Source: an uncultured Collinsella sp. (lineage in GTDB: Bacteria > Actinomycetota > Coriobacteriia > Coriobacteriales > Coriobacteriaceae). From it: a stretch of 12,187 bases of DNA. The notes under the pieces are model-generated. The model was given only the letters and a program-made list of their open reading frames with translations. It did no database searches and had not been told where the DNA came from. The stretch is taken from contig CALJNY010000216.1 in assembly GCA_937981515.1 (NCBI GenBank), positions 1-12,187 of the forward strand, written 5' to 3'. Position numbers and translations under genes: made by a program. Below are positions 1 to 6,346 of the stretch, piece after piece (position 1 is the stretch's first letter; the number at the start of each line of letters is the position of its first letter).

Positions 1-1
1 C

Positions 2-742
2 GAGGCCATTGCAGGGGAGAAGGCTGCGGTCATCAAGCCCGGACGTCTGGTTGTGCTGGGCGATGGCACGCATGAGTCGAGCGTTCAGCGCGTGATGGAT
101 GCCCGTTGTCGAGAGTGCGGTGTGGTCACGCTGGTGGTGAGCCACTCCACGACCAAAGTGCCGACGCATGTGGGCGATACGGTGGAGTTCAGCTGCACCA
201 CACCGTGCGCGATCTATACGTCGAGCATGGTCAAGCCGGCCTATCAGCCGCAGAATGCCGCGTGCGCGATTATGCTGTGCGAGGGCTATCTGGGCCGCGA
301 GCTCGACCACGATGCGCTCGACGCTTCGCTTATGGGTTGCCCCACGCCGGGTCGCTTTGATGTGCTGGGAATCAATCCGCTCAAGCTGATTGATGCCTGC
401 CATAACCCCCAGAGCTGCGAGAACTTTGTGAGCGCGCTGGACGAGATCGATCCGTGCGTAGAGAATCGCCCCACGCTGCTATGCGCCGCGCTGGCCGACA
501 AGGATGTGGCGGGCATCGTCGATGTGCTGATTCCGGCCTTCCCGCGCGTGGTCGTAACCCAGACCGATTCCGATCGCGCCCTGCCGGCAGAGGAGCTCGC
601 TGCCCTGGTGGACGCGGACAAGCTTGTGGGCGTGTACCCCAGCGTGTCCGAGGCCCTCGCCGCCTTCGATGCCGCGGGTGAACCCTTCGTAGCAGCCGGC
701 ACCATCACCCTAGCCGGCGAAGTAGCCGGCCTGCTCCGTTAA
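2..742 (+). CDS. folC: Folylpolyglutamate synthase/dihydrofolate synthase, C-terminal part (5' end off window)
   Basis: FolC joins glutamate to dihydropteroate and/or adds further glutamates to folates in the cytoplasm, using ATP. Only the last 246 codons are present. The frame is open from base 2, so the GTG at 53 is internal and not a start. The first residues (IAGEKAAVIKPG) match the FolC segment usually written IAxEKAGIIKPG. Further on are FDVLGINPLKLIDACHNPQ, the family's (L/I)DGAHNP motif with Ala-Cys in place of Gly-Ala, then ALADKDV, then TQTDSDRALPAEELAAL; all are typical of the Mur-ligase-like C-terminal domain. The P-loop and central ATPase domain lie upstream, outside the window. 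It ends at TAA 740-742, facing the convergent peptidase gene across a hairpin repeat. Identity is secure from motif order; whether the enzyme is bifunctional cannot be judged. Confidence 0.9.
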   Translation, partial: EAIAGEKAAVIKPGRLVVLGDGTHESSVQRVMDARCRECGVVTLVVSHSTTKVPTHVGDTVEFSCTTPCAIYTSSMVKPAYQPQNAACAIMLCEGYLGRELDHDALDASLMGCPTPGRFDVLGINPLKLIDACHNPQSCENFVSALDEIDPCVENRPTLLCAALADKDVAGIVDVLIPAFPRVVVTQTDSDRALPAEELAALVDADKLVGVYPSVSEALAAFDAAGEPFVAAGTITLAGEVAGLLR

Positions 743-758
743 CCCATCCCCCCCATCA

Positions 759-823
759 GTTGCGGTGAAATAGGGACTGTTTTATGGGCTAGAATCCTTA
801 AACAGTCCCTATTTCACCGCAAC
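759..823. repeat. Perfect 24-bp inverted repeat between convergent genes (repeat family A)
   Basis: Arms 759-782 and 800-823 are exact reverse complements around a 17-nt loop. The arm begins GTTGCGGTGAAATAGGGACT. The element sits between the 3' ends of folC (+) and the peptidase gene (-), so it could end transcripts or protect 3' ends from both sides, but there is no clear T-tract. The core TTGCGGTGAAATA recurs in the imperfect hairpin at 2331-2395, so this is a dispersed palindromic repeat (REP-like) and not a one-off terminator. Confidence 0.85.
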
Positions 824-848
824 TTCTAGGGAAGCTTTGGTGGCGTGC

Positions 849-1937
849 CTAGTCTAGGCGGACTGGATCGTGGGGGTAGGCGTTGAGAATCTCGACGCCG
901 GACTCGGTGACCAGGGCCAGGTCCTCGATGCGGACGCCGGTGTGGCCGGGGAGGTAGATGCCCGGCTCGATGGAGAACGTCATGCCCGGCTCTACGACCT
1001 GTTCGTTGACAAGGGAAACGTCGCCTGGCTCGTGGTCCTGCAGTCCGATCGAGTGGCCCAGGCGATGCGTGAAGTACTTGCCGTAGCCAGCGTCCTCAAT
1101 CACGTCGCGCGCGGCACGGTCCAGGTCACACATGCGCACACCCGGTGCGATGAGCGCCTCGGCGGCCTCGTTGGCGCGGCGCACGATGTCGTAGATGCGT
1201 GCCGTCTCCTCGTCCGTCTCGCCCCAAAAGAATGTGCGTGTCATTTCCGAACAGTAGTTGCTGTGACGTCCGCCAATGTCGAACAGCACCACGTCGCCGC
1301 GCTTGAGAACCGTATCGTCGGGCTCGTGATGCGGGTCTCCGGCGTTGGCGCCAAAGCTCACGATGGGCGGAAAGCTAAAGCCCTCGCAGCCGTGCTTGCG
1401 ATACAGGCCGAGCATCTGGTCGGCAATTTCGCGCTCTGTCACTCCCTCGTGAACGAGCTTGATGGCATCGGCCATCACAGCGTCGTTGGCGGCCGAGGAC
1501 GCGCGCATGAGCTCCTGCTCGGCTTCGTCCTTGTGGGTGCGCGCGGCGGTGACGGCAAAGTCGCCCAGGAAGAACTCGCTCGCGGTATGGCGCTCCATAA
1601 GGGGCATCAAAAAGCCGGAGCGCATGACGGTGTCGATACCGAGGGGCTTGGCAGGATTGACCTCGCGTGTGATGGCGTCGGTCACGACGTCAGTATCGGT
1701 GTGATACGCGACGCGGGCATTGTCATACTCGGGCAGCTGATGCAGCGCGTTGACCAAGATCACGGGCTCGCTTCCGCGCGCGAGCAGCACGCCACAAAAA
1801 CGCTCGAACATATCGGCATAAAAACCGGTCAGATAGTAAATCGACCACGGGTCGTTTACGAGCAGCTGCGCGCCGGGGTGCTGAGCCTCGAGCGCATCGA
1901 GCACGCGCACCACACGCTGGTCATCGACATGTGCCAT
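849..1937 (-). CDS. M24 family metallopeptidase (Xaa-Pro aminopeptidase/dipeptidase type)
   Basis: This is a 362-residue cytoplasmic peptidase of the pita-bread fold that releases residues next to proline. Residues 1-130 form the creatinase-like N-terminal domain and 140-362 the catalytic domain. Visible metal-site residues are D220 (LFDIGG), then residue 231, H295 (HRLGHSIG), E324 (SIEPGIY) and E338 (VRIEDL); H204 in DPHHEP matches the conserved substrate-pocket histidine. Residue 231 is Glu (CSEMTRTF, codon GAA), where the family normally has Asp. Length is normal for PepQ/PepP-like proteins. The ATG at 1937 has AAAGGA (1944-1949) six bases upstream. The gene is monocistronic, convergent with folC, and its 3' end carries a small palindrome (847-859, GCCTAGTCTAGGC). 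The M24 family is certain; PepP versus PepQ is not. Confidence 0.9.
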   Translation of the reverse strand: MAHVDDQRVVRVLDALEAQHPGAQLLVNDPWSIYYLTGFYADMFERFCGVLLARGSEPVILVNALHQLPEYDNARVAYHTDTDVVTDAITREVNPAKPLGIDTVMRSGFLMPLMERHTASEFFLGDFAVTAARTHKDEAEQELMRASSAANDAVMADAIKLVHEGVTEREIADQMLGLYRKHGCEGFSFPPIVSFGANAGDPHHEPDDTVLKRGDVVLFDIGGRHSNYCSEMTRTFFWGETDEETARIYDIVRRANEAAEALIAPGVRMCDLDRAARDVIEDAGYGKYFTHRLGHSIGLQDHEPGDVSLVNEQVVEPGMTFSIEPGIYLPGHTGVRIEDLALVTESGVEILNAYPHDPVRLD

Positions 1938-1964
1938 GAAACATCCTTTCGCTAGGGTGCCACC

Positions 1965-1992
1965 ATGGTATCCCCAATGCCTGGGTAGTCAA
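1965..1992 (-). promoter_or_regulatory. Probable promoter of the M24 peptidase gene
   Basis: On the minus strand, TTGACT (1992-1987) and TACCAT (1970-1965) are 16 nt apart. This predicts a start near 1958 and a leader of about 20 nt holding the AAAGGA ribosome site. The -35 box overlaps the first two bases of the outer inverted repeat at 1991, so the repeat island abuts the promoter. Motif match only. Confidence 0.45.
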
Positions 1993-2127
1993 TTTGGGAC
2001 GGGGCTATTTTAGCTGCGTCAAACATGCGGAATGATTTTTCTGGGACGGGGATTAGGTAATCATTGGGTTCCGAATGATTACGTTTGGGCAAAAGTAGTC
2101 ATAAGAGGTCCGTCCCAAATGAGCTGG

Positions 2128-2287
2128 TTTCAAAAGTATGGCGGATTACGGGGCTGGACCTGTATTACTTGACCATGGGAAAAATCGCGAAATTAAAACC
2201 GCAGGTAGAGGGCTTATTAACAAGCGAAAATTGCCGGTATGGATGGGGGTCTCTGAATCAGCCCCGTAATCCGGCATAGTTTTGAAA
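2128..2287. repeat. MITE-like palindromic element, 160 bp with 29-nt terminal inverted repeats
   Basis: The ends 2128-2156 and 2259-2287 are inverted copies with 27 of 29 bases matching; each carries the core CGGATTACGGGGCTG. The 102-bp interior is AT-richer than its surroundings and has no convincing gene. The size, long terminal inverted repeats and lack of coding capacity fit a miniature non-autonomous element or a large structured repeat. No clear target-site duplication was found and no transposase lies in the window, so mobility is inferred only. Confidence 0.6.
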
Positions 2288-2330
2288 TGGCACTAAAGTA
2301 GGCACAAGCTAAATACCGATTCCAAGGGTA

Positions 2331-2395
2331 GTTGCGGTGGAATAATTCCTGGATGCCGGGGTTTTGGCGGAAATCAGGAACTATTTCACCGCAAT
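2331..2395. repeat. Imperfect hairpin repeat, second copy of repeat family A
   Basis: Arms 2331-2351 and 2375-2395 pair over 21 positions with two G-T pairs and one mismatch. Both arms carry the TTGCGGTG(A/G)AATA core also present in the hairpin at 759-823. It lies downstream of the DUF1667 gene, so as with the first copy it sits at a 3' end. Confidence 0.7.
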
Positions 2396-2454
2396 TGAGG
2401 AGGGGCGGGGTGGATGGCGGGGTAGCTAAAAGAGTTCCGTCCCTAATTGGCTAC

Positions 2455-2853
2455 TCAGGCTCGGTCGATGTCCATGCTGGCGATGAGGTCGATGTTGGTG
2501 TTGAGGAGGTTCTCCAGCACGACATCGCCCATGCGGATGGGGGCTTTGACCACTAGGCCGCGGATGAGGTCCATGGCCTGGGCGTGGAGTTCGAGCGGGA
2601 TCGCTTCGGCCGTGCGCACGGGCAGCAGCGCCTCGTCGCCGCCGGATACGGCCACGGTGGTGGTAAGCACGCGCATGGGGCAGGTGAGTTCCTGGCGCGC
2701 GAACGTATCACCACGTGGGCAGCTGTTGCCGGTTACGGAGCGCACCTCTACCACGGCGCCGTTTGCGCTGCGCTCGACCTCCACGGTTAGGAGGCACTCG
2801 GAGGGGCAGGTGGTGCAGTTGAACTGCAATGTCTCGGTCGCATTCGTGCTCAT
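2455..2853 (-). CDS. DUF1667 family cysteine-rich protein (partner of FAD oxidoreductases)
   Basis: A 132-residue cytoplasmic protein. Cysteines are C13, C16 and C20 (CTTCPSEC), C45 (SCPRG) and C58 (TCPMRV), a layout suited to an iron-sulfur cluster or zinc. The CPxG and CPxRxLTT signatures are those of DUF1667. The frame is open further upstream, but the ATG at 2853 is preferred. It begins MSTNATETLQ, has GAGGAGG upstream, and starts four bases after the stop of the oxidoreductase, which implies translational coupling. In other anaerobes (for example Thermotoga) DUF1667 proteins are encoded beside a GlpA-like dehydrogenase and a pyridine-nucleotide oxidoreductase, as here. It is therefore probably a small electron-transfer or assembly subunit. 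The exact biochemical role is unknown. Confidence 0.85.
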   Translation of the reverse strand: MSTNATETLQFNCTTCPSECLLTVEVERSANGAVVEVRSVTGNSCPRGDTFARQELTCPMRVLTTTVAVSGGDEALLPVRTAEAIPLELHAQAMDLIRGLVVKAPIRMGDVVLENLLNTNIDLIASMDIDRA

Positions 2854-2857
2854 GGCC

Positions 2858-4165
2858 TTACGCCTCCTCAACAGGGTCGACGGAAAGGGCAATTTCGCTA
2901 ACACCCAGGTCGAGTGCGCGCTGAATCACCTTTGCCGGCAGCGGGAAGCTCTCCATAACGCTCGGCTTAAACGCGCGGACCTTGCCTGCAAACAGCTCCT
3001 CGTCGCCTGCAAGAATGCGCACGCGGGCGGCGTCGACCGGTCGGCGCACACGGAAGTTGAGCTTAGTGAGCCCGACGGTCGTAATGCGGCCCGGCAGTGC
3101 GTAGCCTGCGATGCCGGCGGGGGAGACCGTGAGCTCGCAGCCCGCGTCCGGGGCACCCGCGTCGGCATCCGTACCGCTCCCCAGCGCGTACGCCGCCGCA
3201 GCCGTACCGGCACGTTCGGACTCGGTCGTCACGTTATCGGCCAGGTCGTGCACGTGCAGCACGTTGCCGCAGGCAAATATGCCCGGCACGCCCGTCTGCA
3301 GACTCTGGTCCACCACGGCGCCGCGCGTACGTGGGTCAAGTTCAACGCCCGCGCCCACCGAAAGCTCGTTCTCGGGAATCAATCCCACCGAAAGCAGCAG
3401 CGTATCGCACGGAACGATGCGCTCCGTCCCGGCAATGGGCGCCAGATGCTCGTCGACCTGGCTTACCTCGACGGCCTCCACGCGGTCGTGCCCGATCACG
3501 CGCGTGACGGTGGTGGACAGGTGCAGCGGAATGCCAAAGTCGTCCAGGCAGTTCTTGACATTGCGGCGCAGACCGTTGGCGTACGGCATGAGCTCGTACA
3601 CGCCCTCGACCGAAATCCCCTCGAGCGTGCAGCGGCGCGCCATGATCAGCCCAATGTCACCCGAGCCCAGAATGACGGCACGCGAGCCGGGCTTGAGGTT
3701 CTCGATATTGATGTATCGCTGCGCCAGGCCGGCCGTAAACACACCGGCGGGTCGGCTGCCGGGAAACGTGATCACGCTGCGGGTGCGCTCACGGCAGCCC
3801 ATGGCAAGGACGACCGCCCGTCCGGTGAGCTGCAACAAGCCGGTGGGGCTCATGAGCGTGACGGTGTGGAGTGAGGCGTCGGCCACGGTGTCGTCTGCAC
3901 ATGACGAACCCCCATCAATTCCGATCACCATGCTGTCCAAGAACAGCGCAATGTTGGTCGCGCACACCTGGTCGATAAAGCGCTGCGCGTACTCGGGACC
4001 GGTGAGCTCCTGCTTAAAGTGCGACAGCCCAAAGCCGGGGTGGATGCACTGGCGCAGGATGCCGCCCAAGTGTTGCTCGCGCTCCACGATAGCCACGCAC
4101 GCGCCGGCCTTATGCGCGGCAAGTGCGGCAGCCATGCCAGCAGGTCCGCCGCCGATAACGACCAC
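2858..4165 (-). CDS. NAD(P)/FAD-dependent oxidoreductase, middle gene of the GlpA-like/DUF1667 operon
   Basis: A cytoplasmic flavoprotein of the pyridine-nucleotide-disulfide reductase fold. From the GTG at 4165 it has an FAD Rossmann motif GGGPAG (residues 5-10), the CIHPGFGL segment typical of this subfamily (40-47), an ATG-like AMGCRERT (121-128), a second nucleotide-binding GSGDIG (167-172) and a C-terminal FAD contact GIFACGN (295-301). It probably passes electrons between the GlpA-like dehydrogenase and NAD(P). The start is doubtful. GTG 4165 leaves almost nothing before the first strand and has no good ribosome site. The frame stays open to an ATT at 4234 that has AAGGGGG upstream; starting there would give 458 residues beginning (M)AEFKSSTID and ending in FDVVVIGGG. 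The gene lies between its two partners on the same strand. Confidence 0.88.
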   Translation of the reverse strand: MVVIGGGPAGMAAALAAHKAGACVAIVEREQHLGGILRQCIHPGFGLSHFKQELTGPEYAQRFIDQVCATNIALFLDSMVIGIDGGSSCADDTVADASLHTVTLMSPTGLLQLTGRAVVLAMGCRERTRSVITFPGSRPAGVFTAGLAQRYINIENLKPGSRAVILGSGDIGLIMARRCTLEGISVEGVYELMPYANGLRRNVKNCLDDFGIPLHLSTTVTRVIGHDRVEAVEVSQVDEHLAPIAGTERIVPCDTLLLSVGLIPENELSVGAGVELDPRTRGAVVDQSLQTGVPGIFACGNVLHVHDLADNVTTESERAGTAAAAYALGSGTDADAGAPDAGCELTVSPAGIAGYALPGRITTVGLTKLNFRVRRPVDAARVRILAGDEELFAGKVRAFKPSVMESFPLPAKVIQRALDLGVSEIALSVDPVEEA

Positions 4166-4235
4166 GTCGAAGGCCTGCGTAGGTACTGCCTCAACGGCAT
4201 CGCTATCAATCGTGCTCGATTTGAATTCCGCAATC

Positions 4236-5699
4236 CTAGCGCACCCCCTTCAAAGGTCCCTCAAAGAGCCCCGAGCCAGTGTACTCTAGCAGCACCTCGC
4301 TGGGGTCACACCCCAGCTCGCGGGCTAGGATCGCCACCACGCGGCTTTGGCAAAAGCCGCTCTGGCAGCGGCCCATGCCCGCGCGGCATCGGCGTTTGAC
4401 GCCCTCGACCGAAACCGCACCCGGGCGGCATCGAATCGCGGCCACAATCTCGGCTTCGGGTACCGTCTCGCAGCGGCAGACGATCTGCCCCCATGCAGGG
4501 TCGGACTCAATGAGCTCCTCCTTGCGCGCAAGCGGCGCACGGTCGAAGTCGTCCGGCGCGCTGCGAATCGGATCCCAATCGGCCCGCTCGTGCAGGGCAA
4601 CACCGGCATCGCGCAAGATCTGCTCCATGCGCTCGGCAATGGCCGGCGCGCTCGCCACGCCTGGCGACTGAATGCCCGCCGCCTGGAACAGGCCTGGCAC
4701 CACGGCCGACTGCCCAATAAAGAAGTCGTTCGTCCCCTGAATGACCGGACGCCCGCCGGCAAATGCGCGCACCACGCGGCGCGTGTCCAGATCGGGAACC
4801 AGCTTTCGCGCGCCGGTCAGCAGCGCGTTCACATCGCTTGCATAGGTCTGCGTGTCGCCCGGCTCGCGCACGGCGGCGGTCGCGGTAATCACGGTGTTGC
4901 CGTGTACGGTACCCGTGACGATAACGCCCTTGGAAACCGGCGTGGGAACGGGGTAGAGCGGCATGAGCACGCGCGGCTCCTTGTCCAGCACCACGATGTT
5001 GCCCTGGCGCCAGACCATCTGGAACTCCTCGGCGCCGGCCATATGCGAGATGTCCGCGGCACCGTTGCCCGCGGCGTTGATCAGATAGCGGCAGCGCACA
5101 TCGCCGGCAGGCGTCACTAGCGTAAAGCGCGCAGCCCTGTCGGTAGCCTCGCCGCCAGCAACCTCAATCGCTTCCACCGGCGCGGAGCGCATAAACGTCA
5201 CGCCGTTGGCCACGGCGTTCTCCAGCGCGGCAATGGCCACTTCAAACGGATCGACAAAACCGGTCGAGGGACACCACAGCGCACATGTGGCCTGGGCACT
5301 CGCGCGCGGCTCCAGCTCGTGGATGCGCTTGGGGCCGATGATTGACAGCTCGGGTACGCCGTTGGCCAGGCCATTCTGGCGCAGCTTCTCCAGGTGCGCG
5401 CAGTCTTCGTCGTTGAAGCCCAGCACCATCGACCCAGTGCGGCAGAACAAAAAGCCTAGCTCCTGGGCCCACTTGCCATATAGCTCACAGCCGCGAGCGT
5501 TGACCTGCGCCTTTACCGTGCTCGGAGCCGGATCGTAGCCGGCGTGCACCAGGCCGCCGTTGGCCTTCGACGCGCCCAGCGCGATATCGTTGGCCGCCTC
5601 GACCACGCAAATGGACAGGTCAAACCGCGCGAGTTGCCGCGCGATGGCGCATCCCGTGATGCCCGCGCCCACAATCGCGATATCAAACGTTTCCGTCAC
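4236..5699 (-). CDS. GlpA-like FAD-dependent dehydrogenase with C-terminal BFD-type [2Fe-2S] domain
   Basis: 487 residues. The N-terminal DAO-type FAD domain opens with the Rossmann motif GAGITG (11-16), followed by the GGLVHAGYDPAPSTVKA segment (48-64) typical of GlpA/L-2-hydroxyglutarate oxidase-like enzymes. After residue 405 comes a BFD-like domain: C408-x-C410, then GMGRCQSGFC with C445 and C450, expected to bind [2Fe-2S]. C438 (KRRCRAG) is an extra cysteine where I recall relatives carrying Thr. The likely substrate is glycerol-3-phosphate or a similar 2-hydroxyacid, with electrons passed to the next two proteins of the operon. The GTG at 5699 has GGGAGG (5704-5709) four bases before it. 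It is the first gene of the operon, behind a probable operator. GlpA itself is less likely because no glpB/glpC follows. Confidence 0.88.
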   Translation of the reverse strand: MTETFDIAIVGAGITGCAIARQLARFDLSICVVEAANDIALGASKANGGLVHAGYDPAPSTVKAQVNARGCELYGKWAQELGFLFCRTGSMVLGFNDEDCAHLEKLRQNGLANGVPELSIIGPKRIHELEPRASAQATCALWCPSTGFVDPFEVAIAALENAVANGVTFMRSAPVEAIEVAGGEATDRAARFTLVTPAGDVRCRYLINAAGNGAADISHMAGAEEFQMVWRQGNIVVLDKEPRVLMPLYPVPTPVSKGVIVTGTVHGNTVITATAAVREPGDTQTYASDVNALLTGARKLVPDLDTRRVVRAFAGGRPVIQGTNDFFIGQSAVVPGLFQAAGIQSPGVASAPAIAERMEQILRDAGVALHERADWDPIRSAPDDFDRAPLARKEELIESDPAWGQIVCRCETVPEAEIVAAIRCRPGAVSVEGVKRRCRAGMGRCQSGFCQSRVVAILARELGCDPSEVLLEYTGSGLFEGPLKGVR

Positions 5700-5716
5700 A
5701 GTGCCTCCCAGACAAG

Positions 5717-5744
5717 TTGACAGGCTGTCAATAAGACTATCCTA
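5717..5744 (-). promoter_or_regulatory. Palindromic operator and possible -10 of the dehydrogenase operon
   Basis: TTGACAG-G-CTGTCAA (5717-5731) is a perfect odd 15-nt palindrome 18 bp before the GTG at 5699. A TAGGAT -10-like box reads at 5744-5739 on the minus strand, which would put the palindrome over the transcription start, the usual place for a repressor site. Shape and size suit a GntR- or MarR-type dimer; no such regulator lies in the window. No convincing -35 was found. Confidence 0.5.
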
Positions 5745-5868
5745 CGGTCTGCACACCCCCAGCGCAGCGGCAATGCGGCGAACAGCCCCGCTGCATCCGC
5801 CAACGGCAGGCGAGGGTAGACTCAGCAACGTCGACAACCTCGTCTGCCACCTTTGGTGTCCGAGATTT

Positions 5869-6246
5869 GTCTCAATCTGTAACGGTAAACAGAAGAACTG
5901 GGTTCCAGATGTTACAGATCGAGACGTTTGCCAGCCGGCCTCTCCGTTTGTCTCGATCTGTAACAGTAAGAGGGGAAAATCGGTCCTATGTGTTACAGAT
6001 TGAGATGTAAAGTCAGGGAGAGATCTTCTGTCTCGATCTGTAACATCTAGGGACCGTTTTGGGGTCTAGATGTTACAGATTTAGATGAACCTATCAGCCG
6101 GTTTCGAATGTCTAAATTTGTAACGGTTAGACCTGTATTTGCCGAGTTGTTGTTACAGATTGAGATATTTAACAGAGGACTCACCGTTCGTCTCGATCTG
6201 TAACATCTAGACCCGGATTCCGCCTCCACCTGTTACAGATTGAGTT
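5869..6246. repeat. Array of five 80-bp units built from alternating inverted 15-nt repeats
   Basis: Ten copies of a 15-nt repeat alternate in orientation: GTCTCRATCTGTAAC and its complement GTTACAGATYGAGAY. Unit starts are 5869, 5950, 6030, 6110 and 6190 (period 81, 80, 80, 80). In every unit the two inverted copies enclose exactly 27 nt (5884-5910, 5965-5991, 6045-6071, 6125-6151, 6205-6231). Units are separated by 24, 23, 23 and 23 nt. The enclosed sequences differ strongly, but some edges are related: the first ten bases of the fifth (ATCTAGACCC) are the reverse complement of the last ten of the third. Each unit could fold as a hairpin; CTGTAAC/GTTACAG is invariant except for one C-to-T in unit 4. 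The array lies between divergent genes and has no coding frame of its own. The nearest known analogue is a BIME (alternating REP sequences with short and long linkers). Confidence 0.93.
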
Positions 6247-6286
6247 GTTTGTGTCCGCGCCGGCCCCGTACCCAGCCGTGGTCCCA

Positions 6287-6310
6287 TATAAACAAACCCC
6301 GTGGTAAACT
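6287..6310 (+). promoter_or_regulatory. Possible promoter of the zinc-ribbon membrane protein gene
   Basis: Two candidate -10 boxes are TATAAA (6287-6292) and the extended-10-like TGGTAAACT (6302-6310). Neither has a good -35. A start just after 6310 would give a leader of about 30 nt with GAAAGG before the ATG at 6347. Weak motif evidence. Confidence 0.3.
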
Positions 6311-6346
6311 TGACCGAACTGTAAATATTCCGAAAGGTACACCTCA

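Larger units (their letters stand above)
1991..2448. repeat. Gene-free repeat island bounded by inverted 27-nt copies
   Basis: This accounts for the stretch between the peptidase promoter and the DUF1667 stop. The sequence 1991-2017 (starts AATTTGGGACGGGGCT) and the reverse complement of 2422-2448 (starts AATTAGGGACGGAACT) match at 22 of 27 positions. A third GGGACGGGG copy lies at 2043. A perfect 11-bp inverted pair (ATTTGGGACGG at 1992-2002, complement at 2110-2120) and a 9-bp hairpin (GTAATCATT at 2057-2065, complement at 2074-2082) lie inside. The island also holds the two elements listed next. A 64-codon open frame at 2085-2279 runs through these repeats and is not taken as a gene. Confidence 0.65.

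Noticed and set aside
870..1955. 361-codon open frame on the plus strand opposite the M24 peptidase gene
   Set aside because: It is a mirror frame of a clear M24 gene in GC-rich DNA; its protein shows no recognisable family or domain.
2085..2279. 64-codon frame in the repeat island
   Set aside because: It runs through inverted-repeat arms, has no ribosome site and gives no recognisable protein.
2447..4289. Long plus-strand frames opposite the oxidoreductase genes
   Set aside because: The opposite strand encodes clear FAD and DUF1667 proteins with motifs in order; the plus-strand products look compositional.
5869..6246. CRISPR array
   Set aside because: Repeats alternate in orientation, are only 15 nt, and have two spacer lengths; no cas gene is in the window.
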